Source: Ischnura elegans
Lineage: Eukaryota > Arthropoda > Insecta > Odonata > Coenagrionidae
Direction of reading: 5' to 3'
DNA length: 64,000 nt
NCBI RefSeq assembly: GCF_921293095.1
Contig: NC_060253.1
Coordinates: 96,985,073 to 97,049,072, forward strand
The notes beneath the pieces are model-generated. The model did not search any database and was not told the origin of the DNA. It saw only the letters and a list, made by a program, of their open reading frames with translations. A program made the position numbers and the translations under genes. Below are positions 32,455-44,800 of this stretch, one piece after another; the stretch's first letter is position 1, and every line of letters starts with the position of its first letter.

Positions 32455-32850
32455 TCGCCGCAAGAGATGTACTGAGCATGAACATCTCCACGCATAAGTA
32501 TTTGGAAATTACGATAACTTCGAGCCTGTCGCGAGGAACACGTATCAGAAATATTTGTGGTGGAGCCCTGAGACTCGGAGGCTGCGCGTTATATGCTTAG
32601 ATTATCTGAGCAATTAAGAATAGATATATTTGGAGGCGACACGGAGAACATCATATTAGAACCCCACTGCACTTCCAGGTCCGACAGAAACGATAAATTA
32701 AGAGAGATATTTTGCCGAACGGATATGTATGGGTATTCTTTTTCCCTCGAGAAATAAAGGAATTTAATAAATGCTTAGCGAAACTTCGTTAGAACATTTC
32801 CTTTTTATTTGTAAACGGCTGGTAGATATTATTATGCGACTTGCGGGGTA
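32455..32850 (+). mobile_element. Non-LTR retrotransposon fragment
   Basis: Plus-strand copy of the family at 26525-26950. It contains GCAATTAAGAATAGATATAT (LRIDIF-like), the segment encoding RSDRNDKLREIFCRTDMYGY, FFPREIKEFN-like codons, and the inverted 3' tail wording AAACGGCTGGTAG. It is truncated and frame-broken. Confidence 0.72.
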
Positions 32851-32904
32851 ACAGGTAGATTAATCAAATCGCGGCTCTCCGCAAGAGATATACATTAAGC
32901 ACGC

Positions 32905-33561
32905 TGTGCCAATTTTACTATCTAACGATTTGATCGTTGGATTATTCTTCTTCATAGAATAATCCTCTAAGGTCGTTAGAATATTAATTGCGTACGCATG
33001 GTTTCGCTGATGGTAGGACCTGCCCGCCTTGTGACGGTGCAGGATTCCTCGTCCCTTCCTTCCTTCCCCGTCCTTTCCTTGGAGGCGTCATCGGGCTCCT
33101 ATCGCGGTGGCGCCTCCTTTCCTTGTTCCTTTCTGTCCTTCCCCTTCTGGCGGCGAGGAAAAAAGCTAATCGCTTATAGTCCTCGCCTCAGGAGTGTATC
33201 CAACGAACCCGACCCAAGGGTTTCGTTAACATTGTGCCAATTTTACTATCTAACGATTTGATCGTTGGATTATTCTTCCTCATAAAATAATCCTCCAAGG
33301 TCGTTAGTATATTAATTGCGTTTGCTTGGTTTCGCTTATAGTAGGACCTGCCCGCCTTGTGACGGTGCAGGATTCCTCGTCCCCTCCCTTCCTTCCCCGT
33401 CCTTCCCCTGGAGGCGTCGTCGGGCTCTCATCGCGGCGGCGCCTCCTTTCCTTGATCCCTCCCGTCCTTCCCCTTCTGGGTGCAGTGGAGAAAAGCTAGC
33501 GCTTACCGTCCCTGCCCCAGGAGTGTATCCAGCGAGCCCGCCCTAAGGGTTTCGTTCCACC
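32905..33561 (+). repeat. Tandem dimer of a 328-bp unit
   Basis: The unit begins TGTGCCAATTTTACTATCTA and repeats at 32905, 33233 and (15 bp only) 33562, so the periods are 328 and 329 bp. Within each copy lies a hairpin-like CTAACGATTTGATCGTTGG and a CpG-rich half with CCTGCCCGCCTTGTGACGG. Copies differ by scattered substitutions. The 60-110-codon open frames here are side effects of the GC-rich half. A diverged relative lies at 2385-2570. Confidence 0.85.
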
Positions 33562-33576
33562 TGTGCCAATTTTACT

Positions 33577-34760
33577 GTGCCGGCACGCGTTTCATTTCCC
33601 TCATCTCTCTAATGCGTCAATTTGGGACCTTCGTCCTTCCATTTCCTCCGGAGGTTGGAGCTCTCTTCTCTTTGCACGATTTTGAATTGGATGGGAGGAT
33701 ATTCCGGGAGCACCGTTGGCGTCATGTTGCTTTCAGTGTTACAGTTTTTGGTGACTTGGATAGAGCAGTGTGTCTGCGACTCGCGCTGTTTTCTTTTAAT
33801 CCGGCAATAATATAAATTTTCGTCTCAGATTTTACTCTTGCATGCAAGGGTTGGGAAGGCTACTCCTGTGAAGATAGTTCCCCGGTGGGAGGGAGTAAGT
33901 TGGGATTTCCATTCCTGGAGCCATCGCGGTAAATGAGTGCGTGAAACGGCTATCGTTCCGTCATAATTGGAGCGGAAATTGGACATTGGAATTGCTCGGA
34001 AAAAAATGATCCTGTGATTCAGGCTTAAGGTGACGGACTGTTTTACTTTTGGAGATATTTAGGTTGGCCTTTTTGCTTCAATTACCTAAAAACTTGCAAG
34101 CGATCATGAAAATAATCAACTTTTATATTTAACTTCCTTCTGGTTGAGCTCTGCAAGCATCGGCAGCTTGCCATATTCTTAATTCGTCAGGAATATGAAA
34201 TCAATCCTCAGAAAAGTATAATTCGTAATAAAGAGCAAGGTAAGACACTTAGCAAGAAATTTGCTTCGATGTGGTTCTTGGGAAGTATGCGGGTTGCCTT
34301 TGTCAATTTGCACGCATTGAAAAACCATATTTTCATGAAATCAACTAAATAATTCGTGTGGATAGTGCTGACAATTGAATTCATTATTTATTATTGGCAG
34401 ACAATATTAAATGTAACTACATCGAAAAACGGAGTGTCAGAGGATAGATGCCCCAGGGCAGAAGTCTCTTGAGCAGATCAATTGCAGGTGGTCGACAGAA
34501 AGGTAAAAATTTTGGAAAGGGGAAAGGGGGGCTGAAATCCCTGAAGACCCCTCCCCCCCCGGCTATGGGCCTTAGCAAGATTAGAAGTGACCTGTTACTA
34601 CCAGCTTGATAATTTCAATTTTATAAATTGGTTGCATAATTTGATCCAAGTTTCACGCAGTTTGGCGTCAGCATGAGAATATGTTTTGGTATGGTCACTC
34701 GATGATCCAACACATTTCCATCACAAGATAAACATTACCTTGTGATAGAAATATGCAGGA
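33577..34760. other. Intergenic DNA, unassigned
   Basis: Moderately GC-rich to about 33830, then AT-rich. A poly-G/poly-C bounded piece near 34440-34575 (CCCCCCCCGGCTATGGGCCTT) may be a decayed miniature element. No gene was seen. Confidence 0.45.
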
Positions 34761-34768
34761 GAAAAAAA

Positions 34769-35415
34769 ATTGTCATTCCAAACAGTATCCATTGGTAGCA
34801 TATATTCTGTAGAGAATTGAAGAATACAAATGTTTCGCCTGTATGTTTGGGGATTATCAAAAATCCACTGTGGTGGAGCTCTTAGTTTTGAGTGCCACCA
34901 TGAAGGACAGCCACCTGGCTGAGGTCGTTGCCCTGGGACCCTGAGGTCCCTGCTGATGCCACCAGGGTATGCAGAGGCTAGTGCCAGGAAGGCACCGCGA
35001 GAAAGAGACGCTCACAGAAAGGCAACGGAGAAGGACTTCCATGCACGAGAGACGAGAGTACATCGAAAGACACATCTGTATTGTTTGTCATCAGAATAAG
35101 CGTGGTTGAATTTACTTTCGGGTAATTTATTTAAGTGAGGTTAAGTACCGAACTATCCAACCCCTTCACCATAATAATCACACCCAATATCTACTCATTA
35201 GATGCTGTAAAGATATCTAAGAGGTTTTGTAATATGGACGTCCATGCCCATTGTTGGGCATCCGTGCAACGTTGTTTGGTGGGTCCTTTGGATATTTGGC
35301 AGATATCCATTCAACGCTAATTGGATTAACATAGATATTTATCAGATACCATTTGTTAATGCCGACAATGGTGGCTGCATGTTGTGGGGTTATTGATTGC
35401 TGCTTGGGATGTGGA
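34769..35415. repeat. Segmental duplication copy downstream of the NCKX gene
   Basis: Stretches at 34769-34862 and 35180-35415 match 36395-36715 in the same order and orientation, for example GAATTGAAG.A.A.AAATGTTT, AAGATATCTAAGAG and CTAATTGGATTAACAT. In this copy a further 300 bp without similarity to the other copy (34863-35175) separates the two parts. The other copy lies in the last intron of the NCKX gene, so the terminal exon is bracketed by the pair. Confidence 0.7.
34863..35175. other. Unassigned insert inside the segmental duplication
   Basis: This GC-richer piece (GAGTGCCACCATGAAGGACA and after) is absent from the partner copy at 36395-36715, which suggests an insertion. No terminal repeats or coding similarity were recognised; a 72-codon minus-strand frame in it looks like chance. 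Confidence 0.4.
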
Positions 35416-35478
35416 TAAATCATTATAATACGGGTAATAAAAGAAGCATGAGCCTTTTAAACTCATTTAATGACAACG

Positions 35479-35484
35479 TTTATT
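35479..35484 (-). terminator. Poly(A) signal of the NCKX gene
   Basis: Canonical AATAAA on the minus strand, 57 bp beyond the TAA stop of the exchanger gene. It is a close and well-placed signal that implies a very short 3' UTR. Confidence 0.65.
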
Positions 35485-35540
35485 GCTACAAAATATATCA
35501 CTCTTTGGAAATTTTCAGTCTTTAGTCTTAGCAGTGCATT

Positions 35541-35875
35541 TTACCATCCGCAAGTGGGTAAATTAACTTCTTGATAAAAATTGAGTTCATTTAAAGTTGC
35601 AGCAACTACGAAAATGGCGTACGTCAGCAAGCACACCAAACCTATTTTTCGATCCAGCTTAAAGTGGTTGAATACAAATAAAATATACAGCACTATCATG
35701 GCTAAGAGCAATGAAATTGAGCTGTACAGCATGCCCTTGGAGTTGATCTGCACAAAATGTTCATTCTTCTGAGTGGGCATTGCTGTGCTTTTTATTAGCC
35801 ATGGTATTCCAAGGCAGATCAAGATGTCAAAGGAGTTGGAGCCAAGAGAGCTGCTTATGCCCATAGAGCCATAAC
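35541..35875 (-). CDS. NCKX gene, terminal coding exon 8 (aa 351-461)
   Basis: Acceptor CCCGCAG|GT, open to TAA at 35541-35543. It encodes [19 protein letters not shown] (second half of alpha-2, with D367), two further membrane segments ([17 protein letters not shown] and [20 protein letters not shown]) and a short tail. The last codons share bases with intron DNA at 36416-36440 through the local duplication. Confidence 0.93.
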
Positions 35876-38800
35876 CTGCGGGCAGAAGTTGAAATCATCA
35901 TCTGTGCTTTAACTAAAAGTAAGGGCATTCTATGAAATGCCATTTGGTGAGCATGTTAGTTATTCTCATCTTTTCTTCTCTAGATTGTCCTACCTGATGA
36001 ACAAACAACTGCATTTAACCTTCTTTGAAGACATTTGATAATATTGGATGGAATAAGATTTTAAATTCTATAGAAATAATTGGCTTCAAATAAAATGACA
36101 GAGCTACTGAGACAAGCTAGCCAAACGAATCACGCTAAAATAAATCCTGTGGAAATATTGCAATGTCTCATGTAATCAATATTAATAACTCCCACCACAT
36201 CATGCTGCATATCATACAAGATATACATCACTTAACTCCTGAAGAAAGAAATATACATACCCAAGCAGCAGACGATATCCATTAGGTATCTAAATAAGGT
36301 TGATATATCCAAAAAACATTGTTATCACATGATGTATATATTGGCAACGTTACTTAGAGATCCGAGTTGTAATATTCGTGATATTATAAAAAAAATGTGA
36401 TTCCAAACAGTAGCCATAAGTGGGTAAATTAACTTCTTTTTTGTTATTATGTTCTGTATAGAATTGAAGGGCATAAATGTTTTGCTTGTATATCTGGGGA
36501 TCTCCAAAAACAGTAATTAGTATACCCATTACATACTCATTATATGTTGTGAAGATATCTAAGAGATGTTGTAATATTGACCTCTAAGATATGCATACGA
36601 TGTTAATTGGATTAACATGGATATTACACAGAAGTCAAATGTTAACTCCAACAATGTTGTCTGGATGTTGTTGGGACATTGATTGCTACTTGGGATCATT
36701 GCATCCTACACTTGTACTCAAAGAAGGGATTACAAAAAATGAATAGGGTGGTTTCTGCGTGAATTTGTTCCCAATATCACTTGATATGCACACTTGATGA
36801 GGGATCAATATGGATGTCACCCAGCAATCTAGCAAGGCGAATCTGAGCTTATGAAGAGCTAATGTGGGACCCCGGTGGAGTTTAAGTGGATCCCTGTTGG
36901 AATTTATAGTAGCTTACTGGATTTTGGTGGAATCCACGTGAAACCAGGGTAGATCCCATTGAGAAATCTGGCATTTTGGTGATAATTTTGCAGATCTGGA
37001 GACCATATTTAGTTGACTTACATTAAAGATTTCGACCAAATTAGCACCTTACTAGCCATGTAATCCCTGCATTCATTAATAAAACTGGTTCTCATTTTGC
37101 GATTTCTCTTTGAATGAAGTATTGTTGTGCTTAATATTTTTGGAAGACCTGAAGAAACTTTTAAGGCTGCTGGAGCCACACACCTGGCTGTGTACCTGTC
37201 TGCAATAGAAGAAATACAGAATTACTTACCTTTGTTGGTGACTATTATACTTGAAATTGCCTCTGGGAGGCTTGTGCCAGCTGCCAAAAATGTTAGTCCC
37301 ATCACAGAATCAGGTATTCGCAAAGTGTCTCCTGTTAGGAGTAGAGCAAGATTGCATTGAATGTAATCTATGAACTACATCAAACTCTGAAGAAATTCAA
37401 ATTTTGTTTTTCTTTGATCATCTTATACCCTGAAAGTAACCCATGGCTGTTATGCTACTGGTAACATTTTGGGTACAGGTGTATACAGTGGTAGAATCAT
37501 GATAGGGACACGGGGAGGGCTAGGTAGGGGATCTGGGGGTTAACATCACAGCAGTTGCGGGATATGAACAATTTTATCTAGAGTGAATTGGGTACCCAAG
37601 GGGGGGCTATAGCCTCGCCCTATCCCCTCTTTGGATCTGCTACCTGGCGTGTATGCATATATGACAACCTTTGACGAAAATTCAACAAAAAGGTCTCAAG
37701 TCAGCAAAAATATGTTTCATGAAGTGTAAAAATTAGCTAGGACAAAGTTGCGCTGGACTAAGAAGACTTGTTTGCTTGACTACAAGGGTAAACTTAAAAA
37801 TTAGGTCTCCTAAGACAGCAGTGCCAGAATGCACTTTTCTTAACTTTTTTTAGAAGTGAAATATTACTCTGTCCGTTTTTTTTATTACATGTTATTACTT
37901 ACATTTTATAACATTTTTTTGTTTTGGTTATGAATGTATGTATTAAAAATTTTGAGGCAATAAAATTGATAAAATTGTTATTTGACTAGATCATGTTTTT
38001 TGTTAACCAGTGCCGGAACAGAATTCCGGCTCCTTCCGGTACCATGACACCACTGATGGTTTCATATTGTCTTAAGAACTTTAAGTTTGGTTAGGTTATT
38101 TTGCCATTGTGTTTATGTTGGATGGAATGAAATTGAGATAAGCTTTACTTTCACTATTTAGGAAGGGTACAGATGTTTTGCCCAAAGGAACTCCTGAGAC
38201 ACTTTCTTAAATGTATCAATCCACTTAGGGTGCCACATTATTTTTCCGATTCTTTCTTAGAGGGAATTTTTATTTTTACCATTTAATATTCCACCAGGTA
38301 AAATAGGTTTACACAGATTTTTTAAAATGAATAATGATAATAGGCCCATTCCCTTTCATTCTGTCCTTAATCTTATCCTCTTCCTCCCCTTCACCACTCT
38401 CCTAGCATTCTTCCCTCTAATATAGTTTCCAGCATCCTCTTCCCACTTATTATTTACTCCAAGGTATTGATATATGCTATATCTCCTCCACATATCCTCT
38501 AGAAGTTATCTCTCCTCAACCGCCATGTTCAGTTCCTCCTTCCTTCTCCTAATCATCCACTCCCCCTTCTCCATCATACACTTCAACAGTTGAGGCTGGT
38601 ACAGAAGATCAACAATTTGCTGCCTCCCTTAATATTGCCCAATCCACTGCCACCTCCTCCCCTCCTCATCCCACCCCCCAAGCCTCAGGGTGAAAAGTCT
38701 GGAATTTTCAGAGGTATATTAAAGTGGTTGTTCTGGGGTTCATCATTTAATGAGGCGCCATATTGAAATAAAATACCTTACAGGGGTAATGCATATGAGG

Positions 38801-41800
38801 TCTGATATGTGCAAACATGTGGCGTTTGGTTATTCATCAATTGTTTTAAATAACAATGGTGAAATAAAAACTTAAATTGGAGATGCACCTTTATATATTT
38901 TACCCTCTTTTCAATTTTTTCCAGAAATTATGGGGGTAGGGCAGCAGCTTCCCCTTCTCCCCATAGTCCACCAGAGGGAAATGTAATATTTACTATCTCA
39001 CTGGCAAAAATGAAGTCCATATGCTGCTTCTTCCTACAGAATTTATCAATCACCCTGACATTGAACCCTTGCATTGTGTAGGCGGTTTCTCAATGGATAT
39101 CATTGCCATTAGCCACTTCTGTGACACTGTATTCTGTATGAAGGTTGAATTTTTACCAATTTTCTACCAATTTAGAAAGTAATTTGGTGAGCTGACTACT
39201 TTGTCTGTTGAGAAAGGTAAATAATTTTTTTTAAAAGGGGTGATGCACTGCTGGGGCTGGGTCCACAAGCCAGGAACATTTTACCATGACTAAAGAAGGG
39301 GGGAGGAGAGGAATGGAAAAAAGGGGCAGACACTGCGATTTTGGAGTCAGACGATGCTTCCTGAGTATTGATGGGTGTGGAAGGGAAAGGATGGAAGAAT
39401 CCCTTATTGTCATTTGCGAAAGTTTGGCCACCACCTGCTAAACCAGATTTGCTGTTCCAAGAGAAATAATAGATCATCCCATGAAGAGATTGATCTGCAG
39501 ATTTATCTCTGAATAGCCACCTATGACTTCGGATGGAGGCCCGGGGTGTGTCCCTTGAGCTGATAACTACAAGGGCCGGGAACGAAGTTCTGAAGACTAA
39601 TTCACCCAATCACCTCGGGAGGGGAGTGGAGAGGAAGGGAAAATGGAATGGGGGTGCTACCTCAACATGAGCCACCAGGATAGGGAAGGAAGGGTTGGGA
39701 TGGAAGAACCCCACTCTGTCACCAGTGGTGGATCCAGTATAGGGACGACAGGGGCTAAGTGGGGGTTAAAATTCCAGGAGTAGTGAGGGTCGGAAAAAAA
39801 TTACAATTCTCTCTAGCGTAAATTGGATACCCAAGGGGGGAGCTAGAGTCCCCTTTGCTCCCCCCATAGATCAGCCACTGTCCGTCACTAAGGTGGTGTA
39901 GTCTACCATTAGCAAAACCAACAAATACAGAATTGAAAGAAAATTCTATAATTAAGAGCATTCCACATATAAGATATTTCCGTAGATTGTCACCTATGAC
40001 TGTTATCATCCAGGCGACCAGGTACGAGAAGCAGCCAATGTAGAGGATGCTGATTGTGAAGGTCAATGGGTAGAGGCGTTGGTGGCGCCGGCAGTCAGGG
40101 ACAGTGAGCCATAGCAGAGTGTGGATAGGCCAGCCGAGTATCCGCCACACCACCATGGTGGCGTTGCATCGAGGAGGAGATCTCTCCTCACTCCTCCCCT
40201 CCTCTGAGAGGCCACCCTCCTCAGCTTCTCCTGAAAATGATCACAAGCACTGCATAATTTCAAATAGTATATCATATCTATTGGATATCCACATTAGGTT
40301 GCAAATATTCATGGATGTTATGACAAACTTTTAACATTTTGTAAATATTTTATGGCTATTGTGTATTAGGTAACCTATCTAATTTATGGATATCCCGAAA
40401 CTGTTATATTTGCATATTAACATGTCACACATATTTTTATATGAAATTACATGTTTGAAAGCCATAATATAATACATTTTCCTAAGGGTATTCCCTCAGG
40501 GCAATAAATTTATTATCTATTACTATTATTGATATATAATATGAATAATCACTGTTGGCAACAATATGCTTGTGTGGATGCATAAAGGTACTGTAGACAG
40601 GCAAAGTTTGCATTTACGGTGGAACTTTGAGTTAGGCTTGGCTAATCCAAAACTACATTGCAGATATTTTCTTTATCTCACAATTTCCCTTGTATTTATA
40701 AATTCTCATTTATTTTAACCATTTTTGATAGGATTTGTATAATTTATCTCTATGGAGTTGTGTAAATTATCTCCAAATTGTGAGTTGGATGTGCCACTCA
40801 AGCATCTAACCCAGAAATTCATCATTTTTATAAAGAATTTCACCTGGTTTATTGGACAAGGTTTTCATGTGACCTACATCAATAAGTCTGCCTTGTAAAC
40901 GATGGTGAAAATGAAAATAATTCCATTGGTAAAAAATTCTCCTGGACCAGGAATCAAACCTCAGACCCTTGACCCTCAATACCACTGTGAGGAACACTAC
41001 TTTATCTCCTCTTCTACTGCTGTGAGCAATCGCAAGCTCTATTAAGGTATGGAGAGCTGTTTTCAGCCTTAATCTGGGTGGAATTATTGCATATTATGTA
41101 CGTAGTAAATTACATGTTACTAGTGGTATCCCACAATTAATTTCATTTAACTGGATGACCAGTTTCCATACATTTGGTATTACCTTCAGGTTACTTCTTA
41201 TCAAAACATTTCATTTGAAGAGGGGAAGCAAGTGGAGGAAGTTACAGAGGGGAAATGTTGGGCTGAGAAGTCATTGAGCTGCCCTGAAAAGTCCATTAAG
41301 TAAGGAATTCAGGTGTTAAGTTTACTGCAAACTGTCAATTCCTTCCAACTCTGTGGTTTGTACTGTGGGTGGATGGTGGAAGAGTAAGGATTACCCTGGG
41401 TGGGTGTCTGGATTTCAACCCCAGGTAGCATGTTTTGAGGAGACAGGGGATGGTGTTTTTCTCAGTCTGTTATCAGATGAGTATGATACCCGTGGTACAT
41501 GAGCTTATGACTATTTTCTCCTTTATTTCAATTAAAGATAAGTATCATTTATATCTCACAGTTTAATTTGGGAATAACAAAAAAGGAATGCACTTGGAAA
41601 TATTAAAATTGTTTTTAAATTATGGAAAAATAAATTTTAGTCCGCATAACCAGTAAAGACATAAATAAAGAGATAAATTAACAGCCCTATTGTCATTATC
41701 AAAAGAAGTTCTTGATAGTGAAATGGCTGAAAATTGTGATTGGAAAATGAAATGGGGATATGATTGGGGATATGGGAATAATTATGTATTTCTATCTAGG

Positions 41801-44800
41801 CAGTAGTTTTCTGTAATTATTATGTTTTTATCATGTGTGGACTATGCGTACAAACCAGGAGAATATTTTTGATGTTACGACAAATAAAAAATACCGGTCA
41901 AATTTTTAGAAAGTAAAATCTAAAGGTAAATATTGATAATTTTAAATATCCTCTAAAGGACCTATGAGAGCCGATCCCTGAGTTACGAAGTTCATAAGTC
42001 TTTAATCTACTGACACTGCACTCTCAACAACTAAAATTTTTTCCTTGCTTGCTTGCTTGTGCTGTGTTTAATCTTTCACTTCTTGGGTCATGGTAACCAA
42101 CTTGCAGATGCGGTATGTACAAAGGAACATATACCATGTCCATAATATAGGCAACAAAAATGTGTATGGGGAAATGTGCTAGTACTACACAATCTGTCAA
42201 GTTTTGTAGGCATGCAATTTAAATTTGGGATTTGATGACACATATATAGAAATCAATTGACATAGCTGACACAGAGGGTACTAATATTTATTAGAATTTT
42301 AGATTTGGAGTTAATTTTTCCAACTTTACCTGGACATAAACTGCTTTTATCCACCAGTGAGACAACTTCTTCAGGATTCGTGGCCGATAATCTGTGAATA
42401 CATCTCTCCACACAGTCTTTCACTGAATCATTGTAGCACATGACTGCCATAAAAAATAATTCATGCAATAAAAGCAGCCTATGTATGCAAGTCTACTTAG
42501 TAAGGTACACAATGAGTTTGGTGTACAATATCAACAAGTGACCTATGTCCTTGTGCAAATGTAATTCATACTCAATTTTCATCAGGCACAATATTTGAAC
42601 CATTTAGCTCAGGTGCAATGTGCATAAAATAAAAATGCATTATATGTATACTTCTAACACAGCTCAGATGTACAATTTCAAACTTATGAACATCAATATT
42701 CTGTTCATTCAGCCCTTGTACAATATCCTTGGCACCTGGCATTGCCCTCTTTAATCTTACTTAAAGAAATTCACCTCCATGCATGCCCATAACTCATCTT
42801 CCATGGTGACTTCAATGTGCTTCTTAGGGTATTTACCATTAAAATACATTTTAGAGTTCATTTTCCAGGCAACCTGTCACCTAGGTTGACAATTGAAGTT
42901 AACTTGCATGATAGGAAATCGGAAAGATGGACTCTGTCTAAAGATACCCTGGAAACATGCAGTATAACATGCAATTTAGTTTCGTATTCATGGATTACAA
43001 ACAATGATCTTAATTACCCTTATTTCTTTGTCAGGAAGACCTTTATTTTACATTATATTGCACTGCTAATTTTAGCTGAAAATATCAATTTATGACTTTG
43101 ATTAAGTTATTACTTTTCTCCTTTCCTACTTTAACCATCAGTGTATGAAATCATTTCATATTTTTGGGCATTTTCTACACCAATCTTGCTACATAGTTTC
43201 CATATGATAATTTTTCAAGTATCTTATTTCAAAAGTACTTTTAATTCTCCCTGGCTTATCAATGACTCTCGGTAAAAGAGCTTTATCTTGTCTTGGAATG
43301 ATTACCATATCAAATTTCTACATGCGAGATAGAGATGATATTTTCCCTCTTATTGATTAATCTCTGAGTTTTCTTGATCCGCTGTGCATCATAATTTGCT
43401 AGGCCATTATTTTCAAAGTGTAGAAGGGATGACAGAACAAATTTAGATCCTAAGGGGCCTTATATTCTCTTACAGGATAACTATGGTGAAGCCATGAGCA
43501 ACAGTTATGTTGTCACTGCTGCCAGTAAAACTGTTGTCTGAAACCAACAAGCGATGCGGTAGCACTGGAAGGATGGAGGCATTGGAACCTCAATGCTGCG
43601 GAAACCTACGTAGTCACAGACAAATATGAATGCCATGTATTCTGACATAATTCAGCTCTTTCTTGGCTTGCTTTTCCAAGTAGGCATTGGAATTTTCTCA
43701 TACCCTGTGGTGATTGAGTAATTCATGTGCGGGAAGAATTTTTCGGGGTTTGGTGGCCCAATTGGGGGAGATGCATTAGAAGAGACTAGAGATGGGATGA
43801 GAGAATATCTATTTCTTTAGACAACTGGAGTCATCAAGAGATACTAAATATCTCAAGTGATAGCAACTAATGCAGAAATTTTTTATATATCAGCTGAAAT
43901 GTGCTGAGGAGTGTTCGAAGCAGGACAAGGGGTTTTTGCGAAGCCAATTAAAGTGTGCATTTGACGGCAAAAAATTGAAGCTTATAGCGGTGATCATGTG
44001 AATAAAGCTGTTTGAGCGCATGTGGTTTTTGTAATTTTTTGAGGCTGCTCATGCTTGATATAATTTATATTTTATGAGATATCTTTCAAGAAATATATCT
44101 GGTAAATTCATTTTGAATGAAATAAATTTTTATTGACCAAAATTACATCTAAATAGCATTCAGATTACATGCACTTTAGGGAGCTATTGAGTGATATTAC
44201 ATATTTAAACCTTCCTGAACCAGACTGGCACTTAATGTTTCATTTAAATTTGTCATAGAAGCTTTAACTGCACCATTGAACCACCCTTTGCTGACATGAT
44301 CAAAAATTTACGTAAATGAGTTTTTCAATTGAATTTATTTATTTATTATCGCACCACCAAACACAGCGTTATTTGGCCTTTACATATGGGTTTTCATAAC
44401 TTAAACAATTAAATGTAGATGAACATCCATGACCTGGATAGGAGCAACCCATCCAGGTCAATAATAGGTAAACCCAGGTGGGACTTGAACCCGAAACCTT
44501 CCGTTTGGCAAGGAAGGACTTTACCCTGACCCCACCTAGGCCGACTGGAATTAACGTGATTGGAGCACAAATTCATTGACAGGTACTTCATCACACGAGC
44601 TATCACTTTTAACGGTATGAAATTAATTGCTTGATCAGAATGGAATAATTTTATGCCTTCATTCAAAGGCTGCTGGCCAACATCAATGCATTTTACAAGC
44701 TCAAAGATTTCAATTATCTTGACGCACATACTACCCATCTTTTTTTGGTGGTTCAAGTGTACATGCAGATTAGCAACCATAGAGATGAGGAATTAGATAT

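Noticed and set aside
32988-33815. Several plus-strand frames of 60-111 codons
   Set aside because: They arise from the GC-rich half of the 328-bp tandem repeat and its flank; copies differ in frame and no protein similarity is seen.
39196-39609. 137-codon minus-strand frame in NCKX intron 6
   Set aside because: The NCKX frame runs directly from exon 6 to exon 7 in phase without it. No conserved motif.
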